From: an uncultured Lachnospiraceae bacterium
Lineage (GTDB): Bacteria; Bacillota; Clostridia; Lachnospirales; Lachnospiraceae
Direction: 5' to 3'
Length of the DNA stretch: 34,010 nt
Assembly (NCBI GenBank): GCA_902781455.1
Contig: CACZJF010000019.1
Span: forward strand, 1 to 34,010
Positions within the stretch are counted from its first letter, which is position 1; each line of letters opens with the position of its first letter. The position numbers and the translations under genes are program-made. Of the stretch, positions 15,513 to 22,315 are shown in pieces. The notes under the pieces are model-generated. The model was given only the letters and a program-made list of their open reading frames with translations. It made no database searches and was not told where the DNA came from.

Positions 15513-15527
15513 GGTAATCGTATTACC
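15513..15527 (+). promoter_or_regulatory. Inverted repeat between yqeB and xdhA
   Basis: GGTAAT-CGT-ATTACC is a perfect 6-3-6 inverted repeat 33 bases before the preferred xdhA start. It may be an operator or a small mRNA hairpin; a separate promoter for xdhA was not clear. Confidence 0.35.
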
Positions 15528-15560
15528 TGAAAACATTTCAAAATGGAAGGGATACTGCGT

Positions 15561-18128
15561 ATGGAATCAGTAGGTAAGAGTTTTGTCAGGGTTGACGCCC
15601 GCGGCAAGGTCACAGGGGAAGCGAAGTACGCGAATGACCTTATGCCGAAGGACTGTCTCCAGGCGAAGGTTGTCCGCTCCACGATTGCCAACGGTGTTGT
15701 GAAGTCGATCGATATCAGTGAGGCGGAGAAGGTTCCGGGTGTCGTGAAAATTGTCACCTGCTTCGATGTTCCGGATATCCAGTTTCCGACTGCCGGCCAC
15801 CCGTGGTCTGTAGAGGCGGCACATCAGGATGTTCCTGACCGGAAGCTGCTCAACACAAGGGTGCGTCAGTGGGGCGACGATATCGCCGCTGTAGTCGCTG
15901 TGGACAATGTTGCTGCGGAGAGAGCGGCAAGCCTGATCAGGGTGGAATATGAAGAGTATGATCCCATCGTGACGGTTGAAGAGGCACTTGCGCCGGGAGC
16001 GACGCCGCTGCACCCGGACATCCGCAAGGACAATATCTTTGTCCATACTTCCTTCAGGACCTCTCCGGACTTTGACTATGACAAAGCGAAGGAGAGAGCG
16101 ATTGAAGAATATGGAGAAGAAAACCTGATCGAAGTGGAAGGTGTTTACCGGACACCCCGGATTTCCCACTGCCACATCGAGGTCTGTACGAGCTGGGCAT
16201 ACGTTGACACGAACGGGAAGGTGACCGTCATCTCATCCACCCAGATTCCGCATATCACGCGAAGGGTCATCGGTCAGGCACTGGGCTGGCCGATCGGAAA
16301 GGTGCGTGTGATCAAGCCTTATATCGGCGGCGGCTTCGGCAACAAACAGGATGTCCTCTATGAACCATTGAATGCCTATCTGTCAATTGTCTGCGGCGGA
16401 AGGCCGGTGTGCCTGGAACTGAGCAGGGAGGAATGTATCTCTCAGACCAGAACCCGTCATGCCTGCAAGGGTGTTCTCAGGGGGCTGGCGACAAAGGACG
16501 GAAAACTCCTGGCCAGGGAGGGCGATATCTATACCAACAAGGGTGCGTACGCGTCCCATGGCCACGCGATCACAGGCGGAATTACGACGAATTTCAAGGA
16601 TATCATGCATGATGAGTACGGGTGCCGTTCAGACGGCTATTCCGTGTATACGTCCTCTGCCGTGTCCGGTGCCATGCGCGCTTACGGCGTTCCGCAGGCG
16701 GCATTCCTTGCGGACAGCCTGACAGATGACATCTGCTATGCAGGCGGATTCGATCCTTTGAAGTTCCGTATGGAGAACTGTGTCCCGCCCGGATTCGTGG
16801 CGAGCAATGGGATCACGTACTATTCCTACAGCCTGAAGGAGTGCATGAAGCGTGGCGCAGAATTTATCCACTGGGATGAAAAGCGCAGGGAGTACGCGAA
16901 CCAGACAGGGCCGATCCGGCGCGGCGTCGGAATGGGCATCTTCATGTACAAGGTCGGTGTATATCCGATCTCCCTCGAAACATCGAGTGCCCGCATGATC
17001 CTGAACCAGGACGGATCGATCCAGGTCGAACTGAGCGCGACTGAGATCGGACAGGGCGCAGACACGGTCTTTTCGCAGATGGCTTCCGAAACCACCGGAA
17101 TTACCATGGACAAGGTGTATATTATCTCAACGCAGGATACGGACGTGGCGCCGTTTGATACCGGTGCTTACGCCTCCCGCCAGAGTTTTGTAACAGGCAA
17201 GGCCGTCAAGAAGTGCGCTCTGGAACTGAGAGCCCGTATTCTGGATTATGCTTCCTATATGCTGAACCGTCCGGCTGAGGAGCTGATGATCTGGCGGAAC
17301 AATATCTGTGAGAAGATTCACACCGGTGATCCGGTGCCTGAACGCCCGGCGCGGGATCAGGCTGAGGAGAAGCCGGCGGAACAGAATACGAAGAAGCTGG
17401 CGCTTGGAGGGTCTTATATCGATAACAGTCGAAATGATGGATCGGTGGGTGAATCCGCGAAGTACAGTGCCTGGCTGGACGGGAAGGTGAAGGAATATGA
17501 CATCCATGATCTTCCGAACGGAGAGGCCGCGATCCTAAGAGATACCGGAGTCGAGAAGGACATTCAGCCGGGTGAGGTGCTCCTGAGCATGGAAGAGCTT
17601 GCGATGAACGCATTTTACTCGCTGGACCGTTCGGAACACATCACTGCGGAGGTTACGAACCAGTGTAAGGAAAACACCTTTGCCTCCGGCTGCTGTTTTG
17701 TCGACATCGAGGTTGACATGCCGCTCGGCAAGGTTAAGGTGAACAATATCATCAATGTACACGATTCCGGAACGCTCCTGAATCCGAAGCTGGCCGAAGC
17801 CCAGGTACACGGCGGGATGTCGATGGGAATCGGATATGCGCTGACGGAAGAGATTCTGTATAACGAGAAGGGGCGTCCGCTGAATGCAAACCTGCTCGAT
17901 TTCAAGATCCCGACGGCGATGGACGTTCCGGATTATCATGTTGAATTCCTGGAGATGGACGACCCGATGGGACCCTATGGAAACAAGGCGCTCGGTGAGC
18001 CGCCTGCGATTCCGGTCGCGCCCGCGATCCGCAACGCGATCCTGCACGCGACGGGTGTTTCCATGAAAGAGATCCCGATGACACAGCAGAAACTGGTAGC
18101 GGCGTTCAAGGAAGCCGGACTCATCTGA
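15561..18128 (+). CDS. xdhA: Xanthine dehydrogenase, molybdenum-binding subunit
   Basis: The product has 855 residues. It is the large subunit that hydroxylates hypoxanthine or xanthine at the molybdenum centre. Molybdopterin motifs include GGGFGNKQ (256-263), R373 in MRAYGVPQ, QGADTVFSQM, and the catalytic glutamate E813 in GEPPAIPVAPAIRN. The C-terminal third resembles E. coli XdhA closely. About 75 extra residues (roughly 593-670), charged and Pro/Glu-rich at first, separate two molybdopterin regions and make it longer than the usual 750-770. The start at 15561 is preferred over ATG 15543 because GGAAGGGA lies 8 bases before it. xdhB follows after 12 bases. Confidence 0.93.
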   Translation: MESVGKSFVRVDARGKVTGEAKYANDLMPKDCLQAKVVRSTIANGVVKSIDISEAEKVPGVVKIVTCFDVPDIQFPTAGHPWSVEAAHQDVPDRKLLNTRVRQWGDDIAAVVAVDNVAAERAASLIRVEYEEYDPIVTVEEALAPGATPLHPDIRKDNIFVHTSFRTSPDFDYDKAKERAIEEYGEENLIEVEGVYRTPRISHCHIEVCTSWAYVDTNGKVTVISSTQIPHITRRVIGQALGWPIGKVRVIKPYIGGGFGNKQDVLYEPLNAYLSIVCGGRPVCLELSREECISQTRTRHACKGVLRGLATKDGKLLAREGDIYTNKGAYASHGHAITGGITTNFKDIMHDEYGCRSDGYSVYTSSAVSGAMRAYGVPQAAFLADSLTDDICYAGGFDPLKFRMENCVPPGFVASNGITYYSYSLKECMKRGAEFIHWDEKRREYANQTGPIRRGVGMGIFMYKVGVYPISLETSSARMILNQDGSIQVELSATEIGQGADTVFSQMASETTGITMDKVYIISTQDTDVAPFDTGAYASRQSFVTGKAVKKCALELRARILDYASYMLNRPAEELMIWRNNICEKIHTGDPVPERPARDQAEEKPAEQNTKKLALGGSYIDNSRNDGSVGESAKYSAWLDGKVKEYDIHDLPNGEAAILRDTGVEKDIQPGEVLLSMEELAMNAFYSLDRSEHITAEVTNQCKENTFASGCCFVDIEVDMPLGKVKVNNIINVHDSGTLLNPKLAEAQVHGGMSMGIGYALTEEILYNEKGRPLNANLLDFKIPTAMDVPDYHVEFLEMDDPMGPYGNKALGEPPAIPVAPAIRNAILHATGVSMKEIPMTQQKLVAAFKEAGLI

Positions 18129-18140
18129 GGAGATAGATAT

Positions 18141-19061
18141 ATGTTTGATATAGAGCATTATTATGAAGCGAAGTCGGTAGAGGATGCCGTCCGCCTGCTC
18201 AGTGAGCATGAGGATGCCGAGATCATCAGCGGCGGCACGGACGTGCTGGTGAAGCTCAGAGATGGAAAGGGCGCGGGTGGCACACTGGTGAGTATTCATG
18301 AGATTCCTTCCCTTCACGGCGTGTATGTGCAGCCGGATGGAACCCTGGAGATTCGCCCGGCAACCTGTTTTACGGATCTGACTTACCACCCCTTGATTCA
18401 GAAGTATGTTCCGTATCTGGGAGAGGCGGTCGATACGGTCGGCGGCCCGCAGGTGCGCAATCAGGGAACCATCGGCGGAAATATCTGCAATGGCGCTACC
18501 TCAGCTGACTCGGCCGCGACGATGCAGACGCTGAATGCGGTTGTGGTCCTGCAGGGTGTGGACGGTGTGCGGAGAGTTCCTGTCACAGAGTTCTATACCG
18601 GACCCGGCAGAACCGTGCGGCGCCATGACGAGGTGTGCAGGGCATTTGAGATTCATCCGGAGGATTATGTCGGCTTCACGGGCTGTTATATGAAGTACGG
18701 CAAGCGCGCTGCCATGGAGATCGCGACCCTTGGCTGCTGCGTCAGAGTCAGGCTGGATCAGAGCCTGAGCACGATCGAGGAAGCGAGAATCGGGTACGGC
18801 GTTGCCGCGCCGACGCCCATACGCTGCCCGAATACCGAGGCGGCGCTTGTCGGTAAGAGTGTGACAGACGAGGGCATCTATGAACTGATCGGAACCGGGG
18901 TGCTGGATGAGGTCAATCCAAGATCTTCCTGGAGAGCATCCAAAGAGTTTCGTCTCCAGCTGATCTCAGAGCTTGCGAAGCGCTCGCTTCGGGAAGCAAT
19001 CCGGCGGTCCCTGAATCATGAAGCTCCCGGCCTTGCTGCTCCTGATGAAGAAAGGCGGTGA
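18141..19061 (+). CDS. xdhB: Xanthine dehydrogenase, FAD-binding subunit
   Basis: The product has 306 residues and is the medium subunit of an XDH. The FAD motifs ISGGTDVLV (about residues 30-38) and RNQGTIGGNICNGATSADSA (about 110-129) are conserved. It passes electrons from the FeS subunit to NAD or another acceptor. The C-terminal CO-dehydrogenase flavoprotein domain is present. GAGGAGAT precedes its ATG, 12 bases after xdhA, and xdhC begins 6 bases downstream, so the three subunits are cotranslated. The product is cytoplasmic. Confidence 0.95.
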   Translation: MFDIEHYYEAKSVEDAVRLLSEHEDAEIISGGTDVLVKLRDGKGAGGTLVSIHEIPSLHGVYVQPDGTLEIRPATCFTDLTYHPLIQKYVPYLGEAVDTVGGPQVRNQGTIGGNICNGATSADSAATMQTLNAVVVLQGVDGVRRVPVTEFYTGPGRTVRRHDEVCRAFEIHPEDYVGFTGCYMKYGKRAAMEIATLGCCVRVRLDQSLSTIEEARIGYGVAAPTPIRCPNTEAALVGKSVTDEGIYELIGTGVLDEVNPRSSWRASKEFRLQLISELAKRSLREAIRRSLNHEAPGLAAPDEERR

Positions 19062-19067
19062 TCCGTT

Positions 19068-19538
19068 ATGCTGAATATTGTACATATGTGGGTCAATGGC
19101 AAAGAGGTTGAACTGGCGGTGGATCCCCGGGAGAGCCTCTTGGAGACACTCAGGGAAAAGCTGAACCTGACTTCCGTCAAGAAAGGATGCGGCGTCGGGG
19201 AGTGCGGTGCGTGCACCGTACTGATTGATGGTGTTGCGGTGGATACCTGTCTCTATCTGACCATGTGGGCAGACAGCAAACATATCCTGACGACTGAAGG
19301 CCTGAAGGGACCGAACGGAGAGTTGAACCCGATTCAGCAGGCATTTATCGACGAAGCGGCGGTTCAGTGCGGATTCTGTACGCCCGGACTGATCATGACA
19401 GCCGTTGAGATTGTCGGAACCGGCAGAAAGTATACAAGGGAAGAACTCAGAAAGCTGATCGCGGGACACCTGTGCCGCTGTACCGGTTATGAGAATATTC
19501 TCAACGCGATTGAGAAGGTCGCGGGAATCCATTCTTAA
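19068..19538 (+). CDS. xdhC: Xanthine dehydrogenase, 2Fe-2S subunit
   Basis: The product has 156 residues and is the small iron-sulfur subunit. The plant-ferredoxin-type cluster uses C41, C46, C49 and C61 (GCGVGECGACTVLIDG and the later Cys). The second, alpha-helical cluster uses C101, C104, C136 and C138 (CGFCTPG and CRCTGY). These carry electrons from molybdenum to FAD. AAAGGCGGTG lies before the ATG. The gene order Mo-FAD-FeS equals xdhABC of E. coli. A long hairpin (19571-19606) follows and probably ends the transcript. Confidence 0.95.
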   Translation: MLNIVHMWVNGKEVELAVDPRESLLETLREKLNLTSVKKGCGVGECGACTVLIDGVAVDTCLYLTMWADSKHILTTEGLKGPNGELNPIQQAFIDEAAVQCGFCTPGLIMTAVEIVGTGRKYTREELRKLIAGHLCRCTGYENILNAIEKVAGIHS

Positions 19539-19570
19539 GCGCAGAACAGAAGCAGCAGATCAGACTGATA

Positions 19571-19606
19571 CGCAGGCCAGTGTATGGAACCGTACACTGG
19601 TCTGCG
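19571..19606 (+). terminator. Terminator-like hairpin after xdhC
   Basis: CGCAGGCCAGTGTA (19571-19584) pairs with TACACTGGTCTGCG (19593-19606), 14 pairs with one G-U around an 8-base loop. The tail (CATGTCTTG) is poor in T, so termination may be partial; the next promoter's -35 starts 7 bases later. Confidence 0.6.
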
Positions 19607-19612
19607 CATGTC

Positions 19613-19641
19613 TTGACATTCCTTCTGCACCATGTTACCAT
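19613..19641 (+). promoter_or_regulatory. Promoter of the amino-acid ABC transporter operon
   Basis: TTGACA (19613-19618), a 17-base spacer and TACCAT (19636-19641) preceded by TGT give a consensus -35 and an extended -10. Start of transcription is predicted near 19648. Confidence 0.72.
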
Positions 19642-19642
19642 C

Positions 19643-19673
19643 TTAATGCTTTATCGCATTAAAGTGATATCAC
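19643..19673 (+). promoter_or_regulatory. Two palindromes at the transporter transcription start (possible operators)
   Basis: TTAATGC (19643-19649) and GCATTAA (19656-19662) form a perfect 7-6-7 inverted repeat on the predicted start site. GTGATATCAC (19664-19673) is a perfect 10-bp palindrome ending just before the AAAGGAGG ribosome binding site. Their position suits repressor binding; the regulator is not known. Confidence 0.45.
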
Positions 19674-19693
19674 AAAGGAGGAATGGAGAGATT

Positions 19694-20548
19694 ATGAAGA
19701 AGATTCTTGCTGGGGTTCTTTGTACGGCAATGGTGATATCCTCGCTGGGGATGATCTCATTTGCGGATGAGACGGAAGCGGCGGCAGGCGGCCTTGCGAC
19801 AGAAGGAAAGTTTGTTGTCGGTTTTGACGCTGAGTATCCGCCGTACGGCTATATGGATGATGACGGCAATTACACGGGCTTTGACCTGGAGCTGGCCGCG
19901 GCGGTCTGCGAGCTTGAGGGCTGGGAACTTGTCGCGACGCCGATTGACTGGGACTCCAAGGATATGGAACTTGATTCCGGAAACATTGACTGTATCTGGA
20001 ATGGCTTCACGGTAAACGGAAGAGAAGATGACTACACTTTCTCGGTTCCGTATGTGGACAACAGCCAGGTAATCGTTACCTCCGAGGACGCGGGAATCTC
20101 CACTCTGGATGACCTGGAAGGAAAGATCGTCGGCGTGCAGGCGGATTCTGCGGCACTTGCGCTTCTGGACGAGGGCGGAGACCAGGAAGAACTGGGTGCT
20201 TCGTTTGCCGAACTGCAGCAGTTCGCGGATTACAATACTGCGTTTGCCGAACTGCAGGCCGGCTCTCTGGACGCGGTCGCGATTGATGTCGGTGTTGCGA
20301 ATTATCAGATTGCCGGAAGAGAAGGATATATCATTCTTGATGAGTATCTGAATTCCGAACAGTATGCAGTCGGATTCAAGAAGGGCAACAACGAACTGTG
20401 CGACATTATCAACGCGGATCTGATGGTGCTTCTGACAAGCGGTGTGTTTGATGAGATCGCCGAAAAGTATGCAGAGCTCGGTATTGAGCCGGATATGCTG
20501 TGCCTTGCGGACAGCTTCAGCCTGACACCTGAGACAGAGGCAGAATGA
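19694..20548 (+). CDS. Amino-acid ABC transporter substrate-binding protein
   Basis: The product has 284 residues. A signal peptide (about residues 1-24, ending near SFA) precedes a family 3 solute-binding fold: FVVGFDAEYPPYGYMDDDGNYTG, the GFDLELAAAVC segment, DCIWNGFTV, the LEGKIVGVQADSA hinge and GFKKGNNEL. These match polar amino-acid binding proteins. The cysteine in GVLC does not sit in a good lipobox, unusual for a Gram-positive binding protein that should be tethered. The protein is strongly acidic. The start at 19694 follows AAAGGAGG; ATG 19580 lies inside the hairpin before the promoter. Its exact amino acid cannot be read from sequence. Confidence 0.9.
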   Translation: MKKILAGVLCTAMVISSLGMISFADETEAAAGGLATEGKFVVGFDAEYPPYGYMDDDGNYTGFDLELAAAVCELEGWELVATPIDWDSKDMELDSGNIDCIWNGFTVNGREDDYTFSVPYVDNSQVIVTSEDAGISTLDDLEGKIVGVQADSAALALLDEGGDQEELGASFAELQQFADYNTAFAELQAGSLDAVAIDVGVANYQIAGREGYIILDEYLNSEQYAVGFKKGNNELCDIINADLMVLLTSGVFDEIAEKYAELGIEPDMLCLADSFSLTPETEAE

Positions 20549-20585
20549 AGAAAAGCCGTGAATGACGCACGGCATTGATGCAGGG

Positions 20586-20637
20586 ACTGGTATGGCCCGC
20601 TGATGTGGTGGGAGATAGGGCCATACCGGTCTTCTTT
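20586..20637 (+). terminator. Attenuator-like hairpin between binding protein and permease
   Basis: ACTGGTATGGCCC (20586-20598) pairs with GGGCCATACCGGT (20618-20630), 13 pairs with one G-U and a 19-base loop, followed by CTTCTTT. A partial terminator here would give more binding protein than permease, a common arrangement in ABC operons. Confidence 0.7.
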
Positions 20638-20658
20638 ATTGAAATCATCGGAGGAAAT

Positions 20659-21309
20659 ATGAGTTTTCAGGTTATCATGGGACAGCTGGCCGGGGGACTG
20701 GTGAAGTCGATTGAGATCTTTGCCCTGACCCTGATTTTCTCTCTTCCGCTGGGACTGCTGGTCTCCTTCGGACGTATGGGGAAGAACCGGGTGATTCGCA
20801 GTCTGGTCTGGTTTTATATCTCCGTTATGAGAGGAACCCCGCTGATGCTCCAGCTGCTTGCGGTTTACTTCGGTCCTTATTATATCTGGGGCATGAAGCT
20901 GGGCAGGGCGTGGCGCTTCATGGCGATCATCATTGCCTTCTCGGTGAATTACGCTGCCTACTTCGCAGAGATCTACCGGTCGGGCATCGAATCCATGCCG
21001 CCCGGACAGTATGAAGCGGCAAGGATTCTGGGCTACTCAAAGACCAGCACATTTTTCAGGATCATTTTCCCACAGGTGGTCAAGCGGATCCTGCCTTCCG
21101 TAACCAATGAAGTCATTACGCTGGTAAAGGACACTTCTCTTGCATTCTCGCTGGCTTACGCGGAGATGTTCACGATTGCCAAACAGATCGCGGCGAAGGA
21201 GACGAGTTTCATGCCGTTCCTCGCGGCCGCTTTATTCTATTATGTATTCAATGCGATCGTCGCATTTTTGATGGAGCGGATCGAGAGCGCGTTGAATTAC
21301 TATACCTGA
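20659..21309 (+). CDS. Amino-acid ABC transporter permease
   Basis: The product has 216 residues with about five membrane helices, of the HisM/GlnP type. The coupling motif region is YEAARILGYSKTSTFFRIIFPQ (about residues 114-135), which docks to the ATPase. MRGTPLMLQL is the usual N-terminal signature. The start at 20659 has GGAGG close upstream and gives the standard length; ATG 20575 lies before the hairpin at 20586-20630 and would be blocked by it. The ATPase gene follows after 13 bases. Confidence 0.92.
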   Translation: MSFQVIMGQLAGGLVKSIEIFALTLIFSLPLGLLVSFGRMGKNRVIRSLVWFYISVMRGTPLMLQLLAVYFGPYYIWGMKLGRAWRFMAIIIAFSVNYAAYFAEIYRSGIESMPPGQYEAARILGYSKTSTFFRIIFPQVVKRILPSVTNEVITLVKDTSLAFSLAYAEMFTIAKQIAAKETSFMPFLAAALFYYVFNAIVAFLMERIESALNYYT

Positions 21310-21322
21310 CGGAGGGAACATT

Positions 21323-22081
21323 ATGGCGATTCTGGAGATGAATCACATCAAAAAGTCATTTGACAGTCTGGAGGTCATCCAGGATATATCCCTGAAAGTG
21401 GAACAGGGAGAAGTGCTGTCAATCATCGGTCCGTCGGGTTCCGGAAAGTCGACGCTTCTGCGCTGCGCGACATTCCTTGAGACAATCGATGCAGGAGAAA
21501 TCAGGTATCTCGATGAGAGAGTTGCGTGGGTGGAGCCGGACGGGACAAGACAGTATCCGAAAAAAGACCAGCTCAGAAAGGTGTGTTCCTGTTTCGGGCT
21601 TGTGTTTCAGAGTTTCAATCTGTTTCCGCACTACTCTGTCCTGAAGAACATTGTGGATCCCATGGTGCACAATCAGAAGAGGAACAAGACGGAAGCGGTG
21701 AATGAGGCCATGGAACTGCTCGGCAGAATGGGGCTGAAGGACAAGGCGGATGCTTATCCGTGCCAGCTGTCCGGCGGCCAGTCGCAGCGTGTCGCGATCG
21801 CCAGGGCCCTCGCGTTGAATCCGAAGATCCTGTTTTTCGATGAGCCGACCAGCGCGCTGGATCCGGAGCTGACGGGCGAAGTGCTGAAAGTGATCCGCTC
21901 GCTCGCGGACCTGCATATCGCGATGGTCATTGTCACGCATGAGATGAGTTTCGCGAAGGAAATCTCAGATCATATCATCTTTATGGACAAGGGTGTGGTT
22001 GAGGTGGAAGGAAGCGCGCAGGATGTATTCGAGGCAGACCATGAGCGGATGCAGGCCTTCCTGGGAAAGCTTGCGCATTGA
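21323..22081 (+). CDS. Amino-acid ABC transporter ATP-binding protein
   Basis: The product has 252 residues of the GlnQ/HisP type. Walker A is GPSGSGKS (36-43), the Q-loop is in VFQSFNLFPH, the signature is LSGGQSQRVAIARA, Walker B is ILFFDEPTSALDP, and the switch His is in VTHEM. A segment with an acidic and aromatic stretch (about residues 63-90) lies between Walker A and the Q-loop, as in some clostridial members. It powers uptake with the permease and binding protein just upstream. GGAGGGA lies before its ATG. A strong terminator (22165-22192) ends the operon. Confidence 0.95.
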   Translation: MAILEMNHIKKSFDSLEVIQDISLKVEQGEVLSIIGPSGSGKSTLLRCATFLETIDAGEIRYLDERVAWVEPDGTRQYPKKDQLRKVCSCFGLVFQSFNLFPHYSVLKNIVDPMVHNQKRNKTEAVNEAMELLGRMGLKDKADAYPCQLSGGQSQRVAIARALALNPKILFFDEPTSALDPELTGEVLKVIRSLADLHIAMVIVTHEMSFAKEISDHIIFMDKGVVEVEGSAQDVFEADHERMQAFLGKLAH

Positions 22082-22164
22082 CGCTGCCGCGGTATTTCTC
22101 TGTGCATTGCACTGTCTTTCCGACCGCAGATTTTTATACGGATCCGGAACACGGATACACGTAC

Positions 22165-22192
22165 AGGCCGCCTTCGGGCGGCTTGTTTTTTT
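22165..22192 (+). terminator. Strong intrinsic terminator of the ABC transporter operon
   Basis: GGCCGCC (22166-22172) pairs with GGCGGCT (22177-22183) around a stable TTCG tetraloop (22173-22176), with one G-U pair and one more A-T pair at the base (22165 with 22184). A run of seven T (22186-22192) follows. Confidence 0.9.
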
Positions 22193-22211
22193 GCATGCGC
22201 TGTACTATAAT
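22183..22211 (+). promoter_or_regulatory. Candidate promoter of the His-rich G3E gene
   Basis: TATAAT (22206-22211) is a perfect -10. The -35 17 bases upstream is TTGTTT (22183-22188) and overlaps the terminator T-tract. About 100 bases of leader follow, containing GGTGC-GAG-GCACC (22230-22242) and the perfect 12-bp palindrome AGCATGCATGCT (22247-22258). Confidence 0.45.
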
Positions 22212-22315
22212 GCGAAGCAATCTGAACATGGTGCGAGGCACCTGAAAGCATGCATGCTGTACGTTTCGCGCGGCGTGCGTGTGAAAGAGTTATGAGTGGA
22301 AAGAAGGTTGAAAAT

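Noticed and set aside
15561-18128. Selenocysteine codon in xdhA
   Set aside because: The frame has no internal TGA. The selenium linked to YqeB and YqeC is a labile cofactor atom, not selenocysteine.
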